From contig NC_069098.1 of assembly GCF_947172395.1 (NCBI RefSeq), forward strand, positions 117,001-181,000: 64,000 bases of DNA, written 5' to 3'. Under the pieces are notes generated by a model, which saw only the letters and a program-made list of their open reading frames with translations, ran no database searches and was not told where the DNA came from. The stretch's first letter is position 1. Each line of letters opens with the position of its first letter. This stretch comes from Bicyclus anynana (lineage: Eukaryota; Arthropoda; Insecta; Lepidoptera; Nymphalidae). Position numbers and translations under genes: made by a program. Positions 45,901 to 56,928 of this stretch are shown in pieces.

Positions 45901-48900
45901 ACATTAATATTATAGTTTTACAATACATTTTTAAATGAATAATTTTAGTATAATAAAGATTTGTTTTATTTCCTTGAAATCTGAAAAAGTAATATTTATT
46001 TTGCATTTTACAACAGTACATTAATACTATACTTTTACAATACATTTTTAAAGAAATAATTCTAGTATAATAAAGATTTGCTTTCTTTCCTTGAGATCTG
46101 GAAAAGTAGTATTTATTTTGCATTTTACAACAATACATTAACATTATAGTTTTACAATACATTTTTAAATAAACTATTTTAATATAGTAAAGATTTGTTT
46201 TATTTCTTTGAGATCTGAAAAAGTAGTATTTATTTGGCGTTTTACAACAATTTAATGTAATTTTACACAACATTTTTAAAATATATATTTTTACAATGAT
46301 AAAAATTAGGTTTGTTTCCTTGTGATCTGATAAAATAATAGTTATTTTAATTTTACAGCGATATAATACAATTTTACAAAACATTATTAAAAATGAAATT
46401 TTATAATAATAAAGATATGGTTGTCTTTCTTTAAATCTGGAAATATAATAGGTTAGTCTAGTTATAGGACAAAAATTAAATATGTTTAGGAGGTTATAAC
46501 ATTGATGTATTATTTGGTGTTGTTTTATTTTTATTGATAAGTCGCTCCAGATCTCCTTGATTGTGCATAACAATAGCAGGTTTCCCTTCGCGCTCTCGGA
46601 CATAAATAGTCCCGTTATTGCACCAGCAGAAGGCATATCCCATTTCTTTTGCTTTAGAACGACACTCACGAAAAAATTGCCTGTTTCTCTGTGTAAGTCG
46701 CTCGTTTATGAAAACTTTCTGTGAAGGACCGGGAAGGCTCAAGTCGATGCTTGTTATATTTCGACGTGATTTTGACGCTTTGAGTAGTTCGTCCCGCTTA
46801 GTGCGCCGTAATAACCGTACAACGATCGGGCGGGGGTACTTTCTCGCGTTACCCGTGGCGTTAACAGCCGAAAGGACGCGAGGGCCCGCTCGAGCAGACC
46901 AGTCTATATCATGATCGGATACTTCCACACCAACTTTTCTCGCCATGACTAAGGCTAAATGTGTTGTATTCTCGTTGGGGCATTCGGGGATGCCACATAG
47001 CTCAATCTCGTTTTTAAGATGACTCTGAGCCTGTATATTAATTTCCATCTGTAACTCACCAATAGTACATTTCAAAAGGTCAATTTCCTCGTTGCGGCGC
47101 TCGAGTGCGCAAAGTCGCACTTCGTTGGTGGCCACGGTACCCGCTAGAACGTCGAGTCTCTCATGACAACGGTTCAATGATGCTGTAGCCTCCTCTAAAC
47201 TCTCTTTGAGGCATGATATCTCGCCTGTGAGGATTCTTACTGCTGACAAAAGACTTTGTACATCGGACGTGTCACCGTTATTTGAGGTCTCAGCTGATTT
47301 CTCCGGTCTCTTACGAAGCGTTATGTTAGGAGCGTCTGCACTTTGCCTTACCGGGGTCGAGCTGTTGTCTACACCTTTCTTATCTTGTGCACTGCACTCA
47401 GGGCATAGCCACTTATTTACACGGTCAGGTGTAAGTGAATTGAGGTTAATGCATCCACTGCAAAAATATCTCTTACAATCTGGTGCACTGCATCCGATAG
47501 ACGAGGTTCCTTTAATGATTTTTAAACACCCGGCACACTTCATTTTTACTCGCAATAGGTAAATTGATTCTCGCAATAGGTAATTGATTCGTTAACTAAA
47601 TCCAGTCTGTCGTGCGTATTTTCTTCCCTTGTAATTTTTGTTATTTCGTTTTGTTCTCGTTTCGTTGTTATTGTTAATTATAGTTTATTTGTTGTTTGTT
47701 TATTATTTTTACCCGACTGCAAGAAGGGTTATGTTTTTCGCGCGTATCTTGTATGTATGTATGTAATATTCTTTATTACCTCATATCTTCCAAACCGTTG
47801 AACGGATTTACGTAATTCAGATAACGTTAGATTTGTTTTAATAACCCAAGTGTTCTTAGAAAAAAAAAACCAACAAGACGACTGTGAGACGCTATAGAAT
47901 CGGGGTGAAGTTTTTTTTTTGTGAATATTGCAACGTGCGAATCAAATTCAAGGGATTTTTGCGAGAATTTCAAAATAGTATATCATGACCATGTTAAAAA
48001 AACTACAATTAGGAAAACGTTATTTATTAATTCTAATATTAATTAAGTCTATACATAATACGCGAGGCGGACGACTATAAGGTGCGAGGTTTATGAAGTG
48101 TAGTTATAAAACACCTAAAATAGACTAAAAGAAATATATTGATTATAAAAATCGGACAAGTGCGAGTCGGATTCGGCCACCGAGGGTTGCGTAGATTTTT
48201 TGAATATTTACTTAATTTCGGTTGGACTTAGGTATACATTATCCTACTTTGTAACAAACGTAACCAATAAATCCGAAATTCACCATCTATCGTAACTAAA
48301 AAGTGTGAAATAAATAAATTAATTAAACAAATAGAAAAACCCGGCATAAATGATATAAAAATTGATCAAACTAAAGTCGGGACCTAATAAAAAATGTAGA
48401 CGAAAATCATTCTATTCAATATAATAGGTCCCGACTGTTTTCTAATTGTTTTCTACACTTCTGGACTGAGCTTTTTTTTTCTTTTCAGTTTTTTTATCAT
48501 TTATGCAGTCGGGTTTTTTATCAGTTTAATTAATTAATTTTATTTAGTTTAGTACGAAAATTAGTAAACCGGAGCCTGGTACAAGCCGGAGCAGTTATTC
48601 CGCGTTGCTATTGTTTCCGTCACCAAAAAAGAAACGTACGAATCAATCACCCTTATCGTCCTCCGAGAAAACCGTTTTGATTAATATGTTTAAATATGTC
48701 GAGGAAACCTTATGCTTGCTTCTACATAATAAAGAAACAAAACTATAAGAGTTCTTACGGAACCCTTAATATAAGTGAAGCATTATCTGTTTGATAAATA
48801 ACAGGATATATTATATAGGAATATAGAATTAAAAAAATATTTGTTTATCACAGGAAGTTTTATTTCATGATAATATTCGTAAATAATGATAAAATGTTGA

Positions 48901-51900
48901 GCACCCCTGAGTCAGCTGTTTTTGTTTGTTTACATAGTTTAAAATACCTACTCAATTTGACTATAGGTCCTTTCGCTAGACGCTACGCTATTTTTTGCTT
49001 TAGTTCGTGTTCGGCGGTCTGTTGACAAACAAACCAAAATTCAAAAACTTTAGTGTATGTTTTATGTTATGTTAGTAGTGATTTTTTGTAACGAATACTC
49101 ATACAATTGTGTCGTTTGTATTGTGTGTGTTGACTGAGAAGTCTTGAAATGCTTAGATCAAATCAATTCAGTACTAATGAATATCGTACCTACTACGACG
49201 ACAGAACGTCTCGTAAACCAGAAACAACCTGAAGTAAGTTAACTACCTGTACCTAGTTAAAAACTTGTAAAGTATAAAAAATAGGTATTAGATAGGTAAG
49301 TGTGGCCAGCCGATTTGCTGCCGATGCGTACGTACCTACTTGTACCTACGCAGTAGATTGCGGAGCGTTGTTATCGCATTGTTCGCTGTACATTGCGTGC
49401 TCAAAATCTGAATTTTCTCATTTCCGACGTAATTGGTATTTAAAATATCGATGTGGAAACTAAATTTAACCTCTTCACGCAGTTTTCGGTATCATGTCCC
49501 TTACACCCAGTATGTACGTGGATACGTGCACACTTTTTTGAAGTATAAGCAAATCTTGGACGTTAGTACGTCCCCAAAAGACTAAAGAAAGAGACGGCCG
49601 CGTGGCGCAATGGGTGACCCTGCTTTCTGCATCCACGGCTGTGGGTTCGATTCCCACAACTGGAAAATATTTGTGTGATGAGCATGAGTGTTTTCAAGTG
49701 TCTGTGTGTATTTATACATTATATAAGTGTATATGTAGTGTATTTATACATTATATATTTATATGTAGTATATAATTGTATATTAATACTATAATATCAA
49801 CTATCTTTGCACCCATAACACAAGCTACTCTGTATGCTTACTTTGGGGCTAGATAGTGATGTGTATTGTTTAAGTATATTTATAATAATAATAAAAAAAG
49901 ATTACCCCATTTCTTAACCACGCGTACCCATAGGCATAAACCGTGCACCGTTCACCGTTTGTGACACGTGATATTTAATTTCTTAAAATGCACACAACCG
50001 ACAAACGTTACTATACGTTCCCTTTTAAGATAACGTAGTATAGTAACGGATGTTTTAGTTTAGGTATTTCAGTTATAACGATACCTACTTGATATCGTTC
50101 CGATGCCCGCCGTTAACTTCCAACCCTACTGATTGTCTTTGATTCATAGTCGGCCATTATTGTTGTGTTAAAAAGTCATCTAAGAAAATTTCGACCATAG
50201 ATAGCGCAGCAAACAGTTCGATTAATTTTCTCGCCATCTAGTTATTACTAAACTACACCATTCCACAAATTGAATTCTTAATGATTGCATGAACTCTGAT
50301 AATTCCGCTAGAGATGTACGCCGTGTCCGCGGTCGCGTAAGTCTCAGCGATATTTATGAGTCCAATACAAGAAAACCCAAGATAATACATGCGATAACTG
50401 CAGCGGCGCACTCACCAGTGATGAGGTTGCAGCTCATGAACACTTTGGACAGCTCCTCAGGGTACTTGTACTCGGCATACCAGATGGAGTAGTTCTCGGG
50501 GTCAAACTTCTGCCAGAAGTAAGGGATGGACACTGACTCGTCTTCGTTGGAGTAGCTCCTCTTGAAGTCGTCCATGTTAAAAGTGCTGCAACAATACAGC
50601 TGTAATTATTATTATTATATATGTATTTTATCTCACCCCTGGTACAAAATAAATATATATCAGGCCAAAAAGAAAATAAATAAACTTACTTAAGTAAACA
50701 AAAATACAAACTATATAAATACATATATGCAACGGCAGGAAGAAACGGCCACGGGTCAGGGCGACAGATGGAGAAGCCTGCGGACTATCCTAGCTAACCA
50801 GCAAGACCGCCTTTTGCATCTTGCCTACAAACGAACTGCCATGGACTGTTACTGTTCAAATATTACAAAGTATGTAGATACCTTACCCTTTAGGCATACT
50901 GTCGAAGGGGTCTTTAGATTCTTTAGGTTTCTCTTCTAGCTCTTCATCTACCTCTGGCTGTTGTTTCTCCTGTTTCTTGGGCTGCTCCTTCTTTTCAGCC
51001 TTCTTTTCTTTCTTAGCTCCCCCCTCCTGGAAGATTTATCAACAAAATTCACATCAATTCAGTAGTACTTTAGTACAGGAGACACAACTGGCACAGTAAT
51101 AATTGTGTTATAAGCACCAATCTCACATCACACAATATACTGCTGATTCACTGAGGCGATGACGTCATGTTAACAATGTTGCTCGTTGACAAGCTCTCTA
51201 GTTATGAGTAATAATTTCATGTTTCTGCATTTAGTTTTGCTTTTACATTGCTTCAATTTCAACCAGCAATGTGTTGGTCCAATGCACATTGTCACAAGTC
51301 ACCTTCTTGTTCTGTGTGAGCTCCTGGTACTTCTTGGGGTCGTAGACGGGCGGCGCCGCGCACAGCGACACCGCGCCCACCACCGCGCCCACGGGCGGCT
51401 GGTGCGCCAGCGTCAGGAACCAGCGCTGCACGTTCACGAGCGACGACCTCAGGCTGGGGTCCAACACATTCTGGAAAATGTACATGACACAAGTCTTCAT
51501 GTGTTTCTATAAAATGTATACAAATAATATTGTAGCTTTGTTGCAAAATAAGAGGTATACTAAAGCCATTGATGTGCACAGTTTACAAAACAAATGAAAG
51601 TAGCAGTGTGTTAGTCTGAGACCGAACGCTTCTCACTGACAGGTATATGGTTGCCAATAGACCTGATATAGTTCTAGTCGACCAGTCGGTGCTTTTGTAT
51701 AATACTTTGTACTTTATTAACATAGATAAAAATTTACAAAAAAGGACAAATAAATAAGGGATGAAAAGAGGTCAAAATTCATTTATTTCAAGTAGGCTTA
51801 GTGTACAATCACTTTTGGAGTGTCAAGTTATGTAATGATACCATGGTGACAACATAAGCAAGTCAGCAGTAGGTGGGTGTACCTGGAAGGAGTGCAGCAG

Positions 51901-54900
51901 AGTGGTGAAGACAATGATGTCTGCCAGCGTGACGCGCTCCGTCACCAGGAAGGTGCGTGTGAGCAAGTGCTGGTCCAGCACCTGCAGCGCTGCTAGCAAG
52001 TCGCTCTTTGCACGCTCCACATTCTGAGGTTATGTACATTACAATCATTTGCAAAACCTTTATCTTACATGATTTAAATAATTTACACTCATAAAGTTTT
52101 GGTTTGGTGATTAGCTCTTGAATAGCCTCAGAAATAATAAAGGTAATCTTATATATAAAAGCAGCCATTATGAAATCAGGAAAATTGCTCAAGTTACAAA
52201 GTTGAAATTTGGCAGGGAGATAGCTTATTGTTAATAACATGTCTGCTAATAATGGATTTTGCAAGAGGGTCAGATAAAGGAGTTCTAAGGGTGGATAAAA
52301 TGGCGTCCACTAGTACAACTAATGTAAGTGAAGGGCTTGGATCAAGTTTGTGAATTTGAAGGGGTTATATTATTATTTAACTAATCTGTAAAATAACATC
52401 AATATTTTTATATTAAAAATTAAATAATGACACTGCTATACCATGACAAAGAAATGTATCTTAAAAAAGTAAATTAATGCATTTATCAGTATTTTTGTCT
52501 TGCACAAAATTATTTAAGTGCCAGTATTCAGTAACCATGTGAGGACGTCATTTATGAGTGGTAATACCAAATACTGTATCAGCAGCCACAGTGCATTGTC
52601 ACCGCACAGCAGTGGAGCGTGGAGCACACGTTGGCTGGCTGAACACAGAACGCTCACCCCTTTGTTGAACTGCATGATGCCCAGGTAGGGGAACACCCAA
52701 GCACAGGAGGCGGGCAGCAGCTCGCTGTCTGCCCACGACGCCCACTGGTAGATGGCAGCTTGGGTCGCCACATCGGAGCCTCGGAGAGCAGCATTTGCCA
52801 CTGTTCCCACAAATTTGATATGACAACTATTTAATTAATTTTCCACCTATTTACAACTGTCTACTGTATAGCACTGGTACTTGCTAAGGGATTTATGTGA
52901 CATGCAAACTAATATATTATGCATAACAATTAACAATGTAACAATAATAACAATGTAGCATAAGAGAGTGGAGAAAGAGATTTGACAGAAACATGTAAAT
53001 TTTTTTTAAACAATTATTATATTGTAGAGATGTTAAAAGAATTATTCACTAGAAATTGTAACCCCAAATTAAGAGGCTATAAAACAGACTCAGATGCCAA
53101 AGAGCTTCCCTTAAGCCTTTCAAACACTTTCTCAGTAATAGAGTAGTTAAATTGTGAAATAAATTTCCCAAGGATTTGATAATCACAAAATCACTGAAGC
53201 AATAAGAAGAACGACAATATAGGCACATTAGCAAAGTCTGCTTAGCCTATAGTTACAATAATAATAATAATAAATTAAAATTAACACTCATTTACACAGT
53301 ATCAAATCTGAACCTGTCTCAATTTTACGGATCATACTAGCAGCTCAGTGAAAGGCTTCAACATATTTTTTTTATTCTTTACAAGTTAGCCCTTGACTAC
53401 AATCTCACCTGATGGTGAGATTGTAGTCAAGGGCTAACTTGTATGCTTGTTAGGAGGAGGATGAACATCCACACTCCTTTCAGTTTCTAAACAGCATCAT
53501 ACCAGAATGCTAAATTGCATGGCAGTACGTCATTGCCAGTAGGGTGGTAACTAGCCACGGTTGAAGCCTCCCAACAGCCAGACCGGGACCAATTAAGAAA
53601 ACCTCAATCAGCCCTGCCGGGGATTAAACCCAGGACCTCAGTTGTGTAAATCCACCGCACATACCACTGTGCAACAGAAGCTGTATTGTTTCAGCCAAAA
53701 CCCAAGAGACCAGCAATTATATCTAATTAAGAAATGTTTTAGTAACATATGGCACACAATATGTATTCATACATATATAGAATACATAAATAGTAGAGAT
53801 GCGCCGAGTAACACTTTTGCCGAGTAATGAGTACCGAGTTTTACTTGGTTCAATTTTTTTTCAACCGAGTACTCGGCCGAGTAGCTCGATTCAATCAAAT
53901 TTCTATTTCGCGCGCGTAAAAAATTGTTTATTTCAAGTAGGCTTAGTTTACGAGCACTTTTGAAATGTTAAGTTTGACTATTTGTAGTGACTCTACCACC
54001 CAGCTCGGAAGGCGCAGTCGCCTGTTAAGAAGAGAGGGCGAGAAACTCAACAGTTGCTCTTTTAAATGAAAAAAAAACATTTTAATTTTATTTTAATTTA
54101 ATCGAGATTTTCAAAGATTTCCTAAATTACTAATAAATACTTTTTAACCGACTTCAAAAAGGAAGAGGTTCTCAATTCGGTCGGTATTTTTGATTAACAC
54201 TGTTGTTTTAATTATATCTACCTAAATAATGTTTTTCTTAAACAAAGTATACTCGGCATTCACCCACCGAGTTATTCGGCCGAGTACGAGTATCAAAAAA
54301 TCCGCCGAGTACGCAGAGTATCAACCGAGTACTCGGCCCATCTCTAATAAATAGCATATAATAAATCTATTACAATTTAGAAATAAGTCATACAATTCTG
54401 AATTCACTAGCAGAATGTAACTTTTGACTTTTGAAAAATTTCAATCTGGTCTGCAAGGTGTTTGGTTTCAGTCTGGTCTGTTGTAAGTATGATTCAGGGA
54501 TTTCTAAGTTGTAAGTATGACTTACAACATAAATTCCTGAATCTTGTAACTCAACTATTAGCTTAAAGAAGTGCAAAGAATCTATGATCTTTCAGAACAG
54601 GAGTTTTGATAACTTTAGAGTGAGTACCAAACAATGAGACATACCATAGTAAGCTATTGCGTTGCTCTCCGTCAGAAGCACTTTACCATCAGCGCTTTCG
54701 TACGCCGGCACCTAAAATAATTCGCAAATATTACACGTCACGTCTCCGTCACATCTGGCCCGGAGGCCCGGTTCCTGGCCCGCGCACTTCACTATTTCAT
54801 TTTCTTTTCACTCACTTTTCCGGCCGGGAACTTCTGCAGGAACTCCTCGGTCTTATTAGTTTCGCCGAACACGAAATTAGGGGACACTTTCAAGTCGGCT

Positions 54901-55090
54901 CCTGAATACTTTGCGGCGATTAACGCCTTATATGCACGGAAATTTTCCGGATAAGTGAAAAGTACCTGCGGAAAATTGTTATAAAATAGAATAGCCAGTA
55001 ATTTTAAGTTTGAGTATTTTTAAATTTATGAAACATTAAGTAAAGATTAATAAGATAACTTTGGATAAAGTTACAAACCCCGGCCGCCAT
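36972..55090 (-). CDS. eEF1gamma: eEF1B-gamma (elongation factor 1-gamma), 10 coding exons
   Basis: EEF1-gamma is the structural GST-like subunit of the eEF1B guanine-exchange complex that recharges eEF1A during translation. Exons (minus): 55090-55079, 54965-54816, 54711-54645, 52800-52658, 52023-51883, 51470-51303, 51026-50887, 50585-50416, 39128-38986, 37109-36972. All use GT-AG and keep frame, giving 423 residues (family about 430). The start [19 protein letters not shown] opens the GST-N domain. Residues about 85-220 are GST-C ([36 protein letters not shown]). A Lys/Glu-rich linker ([14 protein letters not shown]) follows. From about 260 the EF1G domain contains [57 protein letters not shown] and the terminal [11 protein letters not shown]. 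Oddities: only 12 nt of coding in the first exon, an 11.3-kb intron carrying a LINE, and the minisatellite downstream of exon 9. Confidence 0.97.
37178..39053 (-). repeat. 125-bp minisatellite of exon 9 end plus donor site, about 15 units
   Basis: Fifteen units with a constant 125-bp spacing (for example the motif GAGATGCTG at 37295, 37420, 37545 ... 39045). Each unit in minus sense holds about 75 bp of eEF1-gamma exon 9 (ending LSPDWQ) and the first 50 bp of the following intron, including the donor CAG|GTGGGT. Units look essentially identical; the most gene-distal one has CTCGAG in place of CCCGAG. Only the first donor (38986/38985) gives the conserved protein junction. Confidence 0.97.
39129..41300. 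other. eEF1-gamma intron 8, left part
   Basis: AT-rich sequence holding a small GC-rich patch at 40240-40330, a 24-bp hairpin at about 40091-40133 around 'atacgatttttaataaaaatcgtat', and a SINE at 40796-41115. A possible small nested gene is described separately. Confidence 0.5.
39396..41455 (-). CDS. Candidate 54-codon membrane micropeptide, two exons
   Basis: The minus-strand frame from ATG 41455 runs 47 codons to GAG|GTAAAC (exon end 41315). Its N-terminus is a strongly hydrophobic segment ([18 protein letters not shown]) followed by an acidic/polar tail. A pyrimidine-rich acceptor TTTGTTTTTCAG at 39420 would add KINVNKS and a stop at 39396, with AATAAA on the minus strand near 39347. An in-frame TGA lies just upstream of the ATG; the start context is weak. 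I do not recognise the protein, and the intron pairing is inferred only from splice consensus. It would be nested in, and co-directional with, eEF1-gamma. It could equally be chance. Confidence 0.25.
40796..41115 (-). mobile_element. SINE family A
   Basis: Full-length copy with a T-rich left end (A-tail on minus) and a tRNA-like head complementary to GGCGCAGTGG near 41100. A 40-bp partial copy ('cacctgatggtaagcgatga') abuts it on the left. Confidence 0.8.
42057..44973 (-). pseudogene. LINE ORF2: APE endonuclease and reverse transcriptase, frameshifted
   Basis: From ATG 44973 the frame encodes an apurinic-type endonuclease ([36 protein letters not shown]-like SDITDHDI) and a reverse transcriptase ([49 protein letters not shown]). 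It breaks at about 42600-42650. The C-terminal portion ([17 protein letters not shown] onward, through a thumb-like region) continues in another frame to 42057. Several residues usually found at the junction are missing, so a small deletion accompanies the frameshift. The copy is otherwise well preserved, which implies recent insertion. Confidence 0.9.
44951..46669 (-). other. Open frame spanning the LINE inter-ORF tandem array
   Basis: A 572-codon frame begins inside the 3' end of ORF1, runs through seven or so 39-residue repeats (for example [18 protein letters not shown] then [15 protein letters not shown]), and stops 23 nt inside ORF2. It has no known domain. The reading frame survives because the array period (117 bp) is a multiple of three. 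Whether it is translated is unknown. Confidence 0.5.
45415..46440 (-). repeat. 117-bp tandem array between LINE ORF1 and ORF2
   Basis: The block TTTTGCATTTTACAACAAT recurs at about 45415, 45532, 45649, 45766, 45883, 46000 and 46117. Degenerate units follow to about 46440. Central units are nearly identical, outer ones diverged, as expected of an expanding array. Confidence 0.93.
46494..47576 (-). CDS. LINE ORF1 with PHD-like zinc finger and coiled coil
   Basis: A 360-residue frame. The likely functional start is [12 protein letters not shown] (residue 12). Residues 14-62 form a Cys-rich PHD-type finger (CAGC, CSAPDC, FCSGC, WLCPEC). A heptad-rich helical stretch (about 105-185: [19 protein letters not shown]) suggests trimerising coiled coil. 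The C-terminal part ([36 protein letters not shown]) is the RRM-like/CTD block common to CR1 and jockey-type ORF1 proteins. It would bind the element's RNA. The frame is intact. Confidence 0.85.
   Translation of the reverse strand: MRESIYLLRVKMKCAGCLKIIKGTSSIGCSAPDCKRYFCSGCINLNSLTPDRVNKWLCPECSAQDKKGVDNSSTPVRQSADAPNITLRKRPEKSAETSNNGDTSDVQSLLSAVRILTGEISCLKESLEEATASLNRCHERLDVLAGTVATNEVRLCALERRNEEIDLLKCTIGELQMEINIQAQSHLKNEIELCGIPECPNENTTHLALVMARKVGVEVSDHDIDWSARAGPRVLSAVNATGNARKYPRPIVVRLLRRTKRDELLKASKSRRNITSIDLSLPGPSQKVFINERLTQRNRQFFRECRSKAKEMGYAFCWCNNGTIYVREREGKPAIVMHNQGDLERLINKNKTTPNNTSML
47706..48519 (-). mobile_element. Second copy of the ACCCGACTGC DNA transposon
   Basis: Inverted relative to 33632-34727. 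It starts ACCCGACTGCAAGAAGGGT and ends in the partially eroded fold-back hairpin whose right arm carries 'tctacacttctggactgagc'. It lacks the SINE present in the other copy. Confidence 0.7.
48520..49592. other. eEF1-gamma intron 8, mid part
   Basis: AT-rich, no confirmed element. A short plus-strand start codon frame with an excellent donor sits at 49177-49233 (see findings). Confidence 0.4.
49593..49900 (+). mobile_element. tRNA-derived SINE, family C
   Basis: The head GGCCGCGTGGCGCAATGGG and GGTTCGATTCCC is tRNA-like with A and B boxes. The body continues 'ggaaaatatttgtgtgatga' and ends with 'tactttggggctagatagtg' and an A-rich tail. The fold is incomplete as a tRNA, so it is not a tRNA gene. 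Confidence 0.8.
49960..50005 (-). repeat. SINE family B fragment
   Basis: Matches 56157-56193 of the complete family-B SINE ('gacacgtgatatttaatttc'). Confidence 0.55.
52146..52310 (+). mobile_element. Degenerate Helitron in eEF1-gamma intron
   Basis: Starts TCTTATATATAAAAG and ends GCGTCCACTAGT, a one-substitution relative of the Lep1 end GCGTCCGCTAGT. The body includes 'gttgaaatttggcagggaga'. The hairpin partner is lost. Confidence 0.55.
53364..53685 (-). mobile_element. SINE family A with internal hairpin
   Basis: Family-A body and degraded tRNA-like head ('ccactgtgcaacag'). Positions 53381-53442 form a perfect 29-bp inverted duplication around TGAT that other copies lack. Confidence 0.75.
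53760..54340. repeat. Repeat region with CGAGTACTCGG-like blocks
   Basis: Several near-copies of 'ccgagtactcggc' (53870, 54240, 54270, 54310) flank a stretch with 'taaccgacttcaaaaaggaa', the common insect repeat end. Probably one or two degenerate non-autonomous elements; boundaries are unclear. Confidence 0.4.
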
Positions 55091-55200
55091 GGTTCGGTCT
55101 TTTCAGAAAGAGAGACAGGGCAGGGGCGGGGCGGGTAGTGGTGGTGGAGGGAAACAAGGGATGACTCATGACATAAGATGACATTGACATTGATACTTAT
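55091..55200 (-). promoter_or_regulatory. eEF1-gamma 5' UTR / promoter region
   Basis: In minus sense, sequence upstream of the ATG includes pyrimidine-rich runs (CTCTCTTTCTGAAAAG). Translation-factor mRNAs often start in a pyrimidine tract, so this region probably holds the start site. The exact position is not visible. Confidence 0.4.
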
Positions 55201-55599
55201 CGTTCGTAAACAGTGACCTTTTTAGCAATGATTTTTTGTTGATTTAATAAAAGGATTAGAAAGGTGCCGAAGCTGCAGTGCAAAGACTTTTGGACATTAG
55301 AGAATAAGCATAATATGTTGGTTGCGAAAATAAATTAATAGGTACAGAAATCATACAGTAAGCCTTTGACCAAAGATTACAATGTATTATTGGAAATAGA
55401 TAGGCAACTCTAACTTTTTTCGGAACGCTTGTGATAGCGCCATCTAGTGACTAGCTACGGTATTTTTAGTATAGTATCCATTATGTTATAAAAATAATAA
55501 TGCATATTTTTTGTAAATGTGAGATTTTTGATTTTGTAAAAGTTGAAGAAACCAATTAAGAAAAACAAAAAAAAAAGACAAAAAGTTTTCCATTGTCCG

Positions 55600-55675
55600 G
55601 GCTCGAACTCAGGATTATTAGATCGTACCTTTGTTATACACCACTAGGCCAAATGACTACACCGTGCTACCGGCC
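55600..55675 (-). repeat. tRNA-like SINE head or tRNA relic
   Basis: In minus sense TGGCCTAGTGGTGTATAAC resembles an A-box and GAGTTCGAGCCC a B-box. The arms do not form a full cloverleaf that I can draw, so I call it a SINE head or tRNA relic. Confidence 0.5.
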
Positions 55676-55977
55676 GCGTCTATAATCCGCCGCGACATGT
55701 ATGTATCCATTATGAGAAACTCTATAGTAATAATAAAAATTAGCTAAAGCACATTCACACGCTATCGAAAAAAAAAATTAAAATTGATGAAAAAATTTCA
55801 GAACATCCTGTTTCATTCTGTTTGGAAAGAAGAAGTTAATGAACTTTAACCTAGTTTCAGAAATTTTGTTGTTTAATACCTACATACCTACTATTTTTGA
55901 TACACCTAGTCGGCGGCAGTGTCTTTACTAGGGTTGTTAATAAAATATCGATATATCAAAATATCGACATTATCACT

Positions 55978-56281
55978 TAATACGTCATCAACCCATATTC
56001 GGCTCACTGCTGAACTCGAGTCTCCTCTCAGAATGAGAGGGGTTAGGCCAATAGTCCACCACGCTGGCCCAATGCGGATTGGCAGACTTCACACACGCAG
56101 AGAATTGAATTCTCTCGTATGCAGGTTTCCTCACGATGTTTTCCTTCACCGATTGAGACACGTGATATTTAATTTCTTAAAATGCACACAACTGAAAAGT
56201 TGGAGGTGCATGCCCCGGACCGGATTCGAACCCACACCCTCCGGAATCGGAAGCAGAGGTCATATCCACTGGGCTATCACT
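55978..56281 (-). mobile_element. tRNA-derived SINE, family B, complete
   Basis: The head at the right end is complementary to TGATAGCCCAGTGGATATGA and GGGTTCGAATCC. The tail includes 'ctgctgaactcgagtctcct'. This is the intact counterpart of the interrupted copy at 20989-21844. Confidence 0.85.
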
Positions 56282-56928
56282 TAATAGCGATAAGTATTCA
56301 TTACTAATATTTTTATGGACGATATATCGATAGTTCGATATTGAAACGTAGATATCGATACTAGATATTTTTAACAAGTTTTAATTTTTTATATCCCTCG
56401 CAAATTATTTAAACTAAAACATTATCAAACATAATCTACTTTACTTTATTTATACTTTATTACGTAAAACGTAATGTATTCAGATAGTATACACTACTTT
56501 ACCCTCAGACAAAACTTTAAACATGTTTAATCGTATTAATTTACTTGTCAATTAAGTTACATAAAAAAATAGTGAAGTTTAATAAATTGTTAAAAGTTTT
56601 CATTTAGCCGAAAAATTTATTTTGAAATTATCGATATATCGAGAATCCGATATTTAAAAAAATAGCAAGCCCTAGTCTTTTGCGGTTTCCTTTTTGATAA
56701 CGCCGCTCGCCGCCTAACCCGTAACTATTGTCGGCAATGTCCAAAAATAGGTACAGGTAAGAAATGTATCTTTCGATCGTTTCTTATAACGCAAGGTGAG
56801 GTTGGGTCTTAATAATTCGATCATTCGGGTCACGGGTCTTTCGTGTTTTGTGTATCGTTACGACTCGACTTAAAGTATGTAGTTACTTGAGTCTTAAACT
56901 GAACATCCGTAGGACATGAATCGGAACC
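56282..56928. other. Intergenic between divergent eEF1-gamma and CanB
   Basis: AT-rich with recurring 'atatcga' blocks around 55950-56360 and 56630-56660. The SINE seems inserted in a TATCGA-rich simple repeat. No gene seen. Confidence 0.4.

Larger units (their letters stand above)
41797..47700 (-). mobile_element. CR1-type LINE, about 5.9 kb, inside eEF1-gamma intron
   Basis: Minus-strand order: ORF1 with a PHD-like zinc finger, an inter-ORF tandem array, ORF2 with endonuclease and reverse transcriptase, a 3' UTR, and an (ATTT)n tail (plus-strand AAAT repeats at 41797-41820). A zinc-finger ORF1 plus an APE endonuclease fits the CR1/jockey superfamily. The 5' limit lies before the DNA transposon that begins at 47706. 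It is nearly complete but ORF2 is frameshifted. Confidence 0.85.

Noticed and set aside
49593..49670. tRNA gene
   Set aside because: The same reasoning: tRNA-like head of a SINE with a second copy at 34416-34631.
51160..51167. Perfect CRE palindrome TGACGTCA in eEF1-gamma intron (another at 58928-58935)
   Set aside because: An 8-mer is expected about once per window or two by chance and neither sits at a supported promoter.
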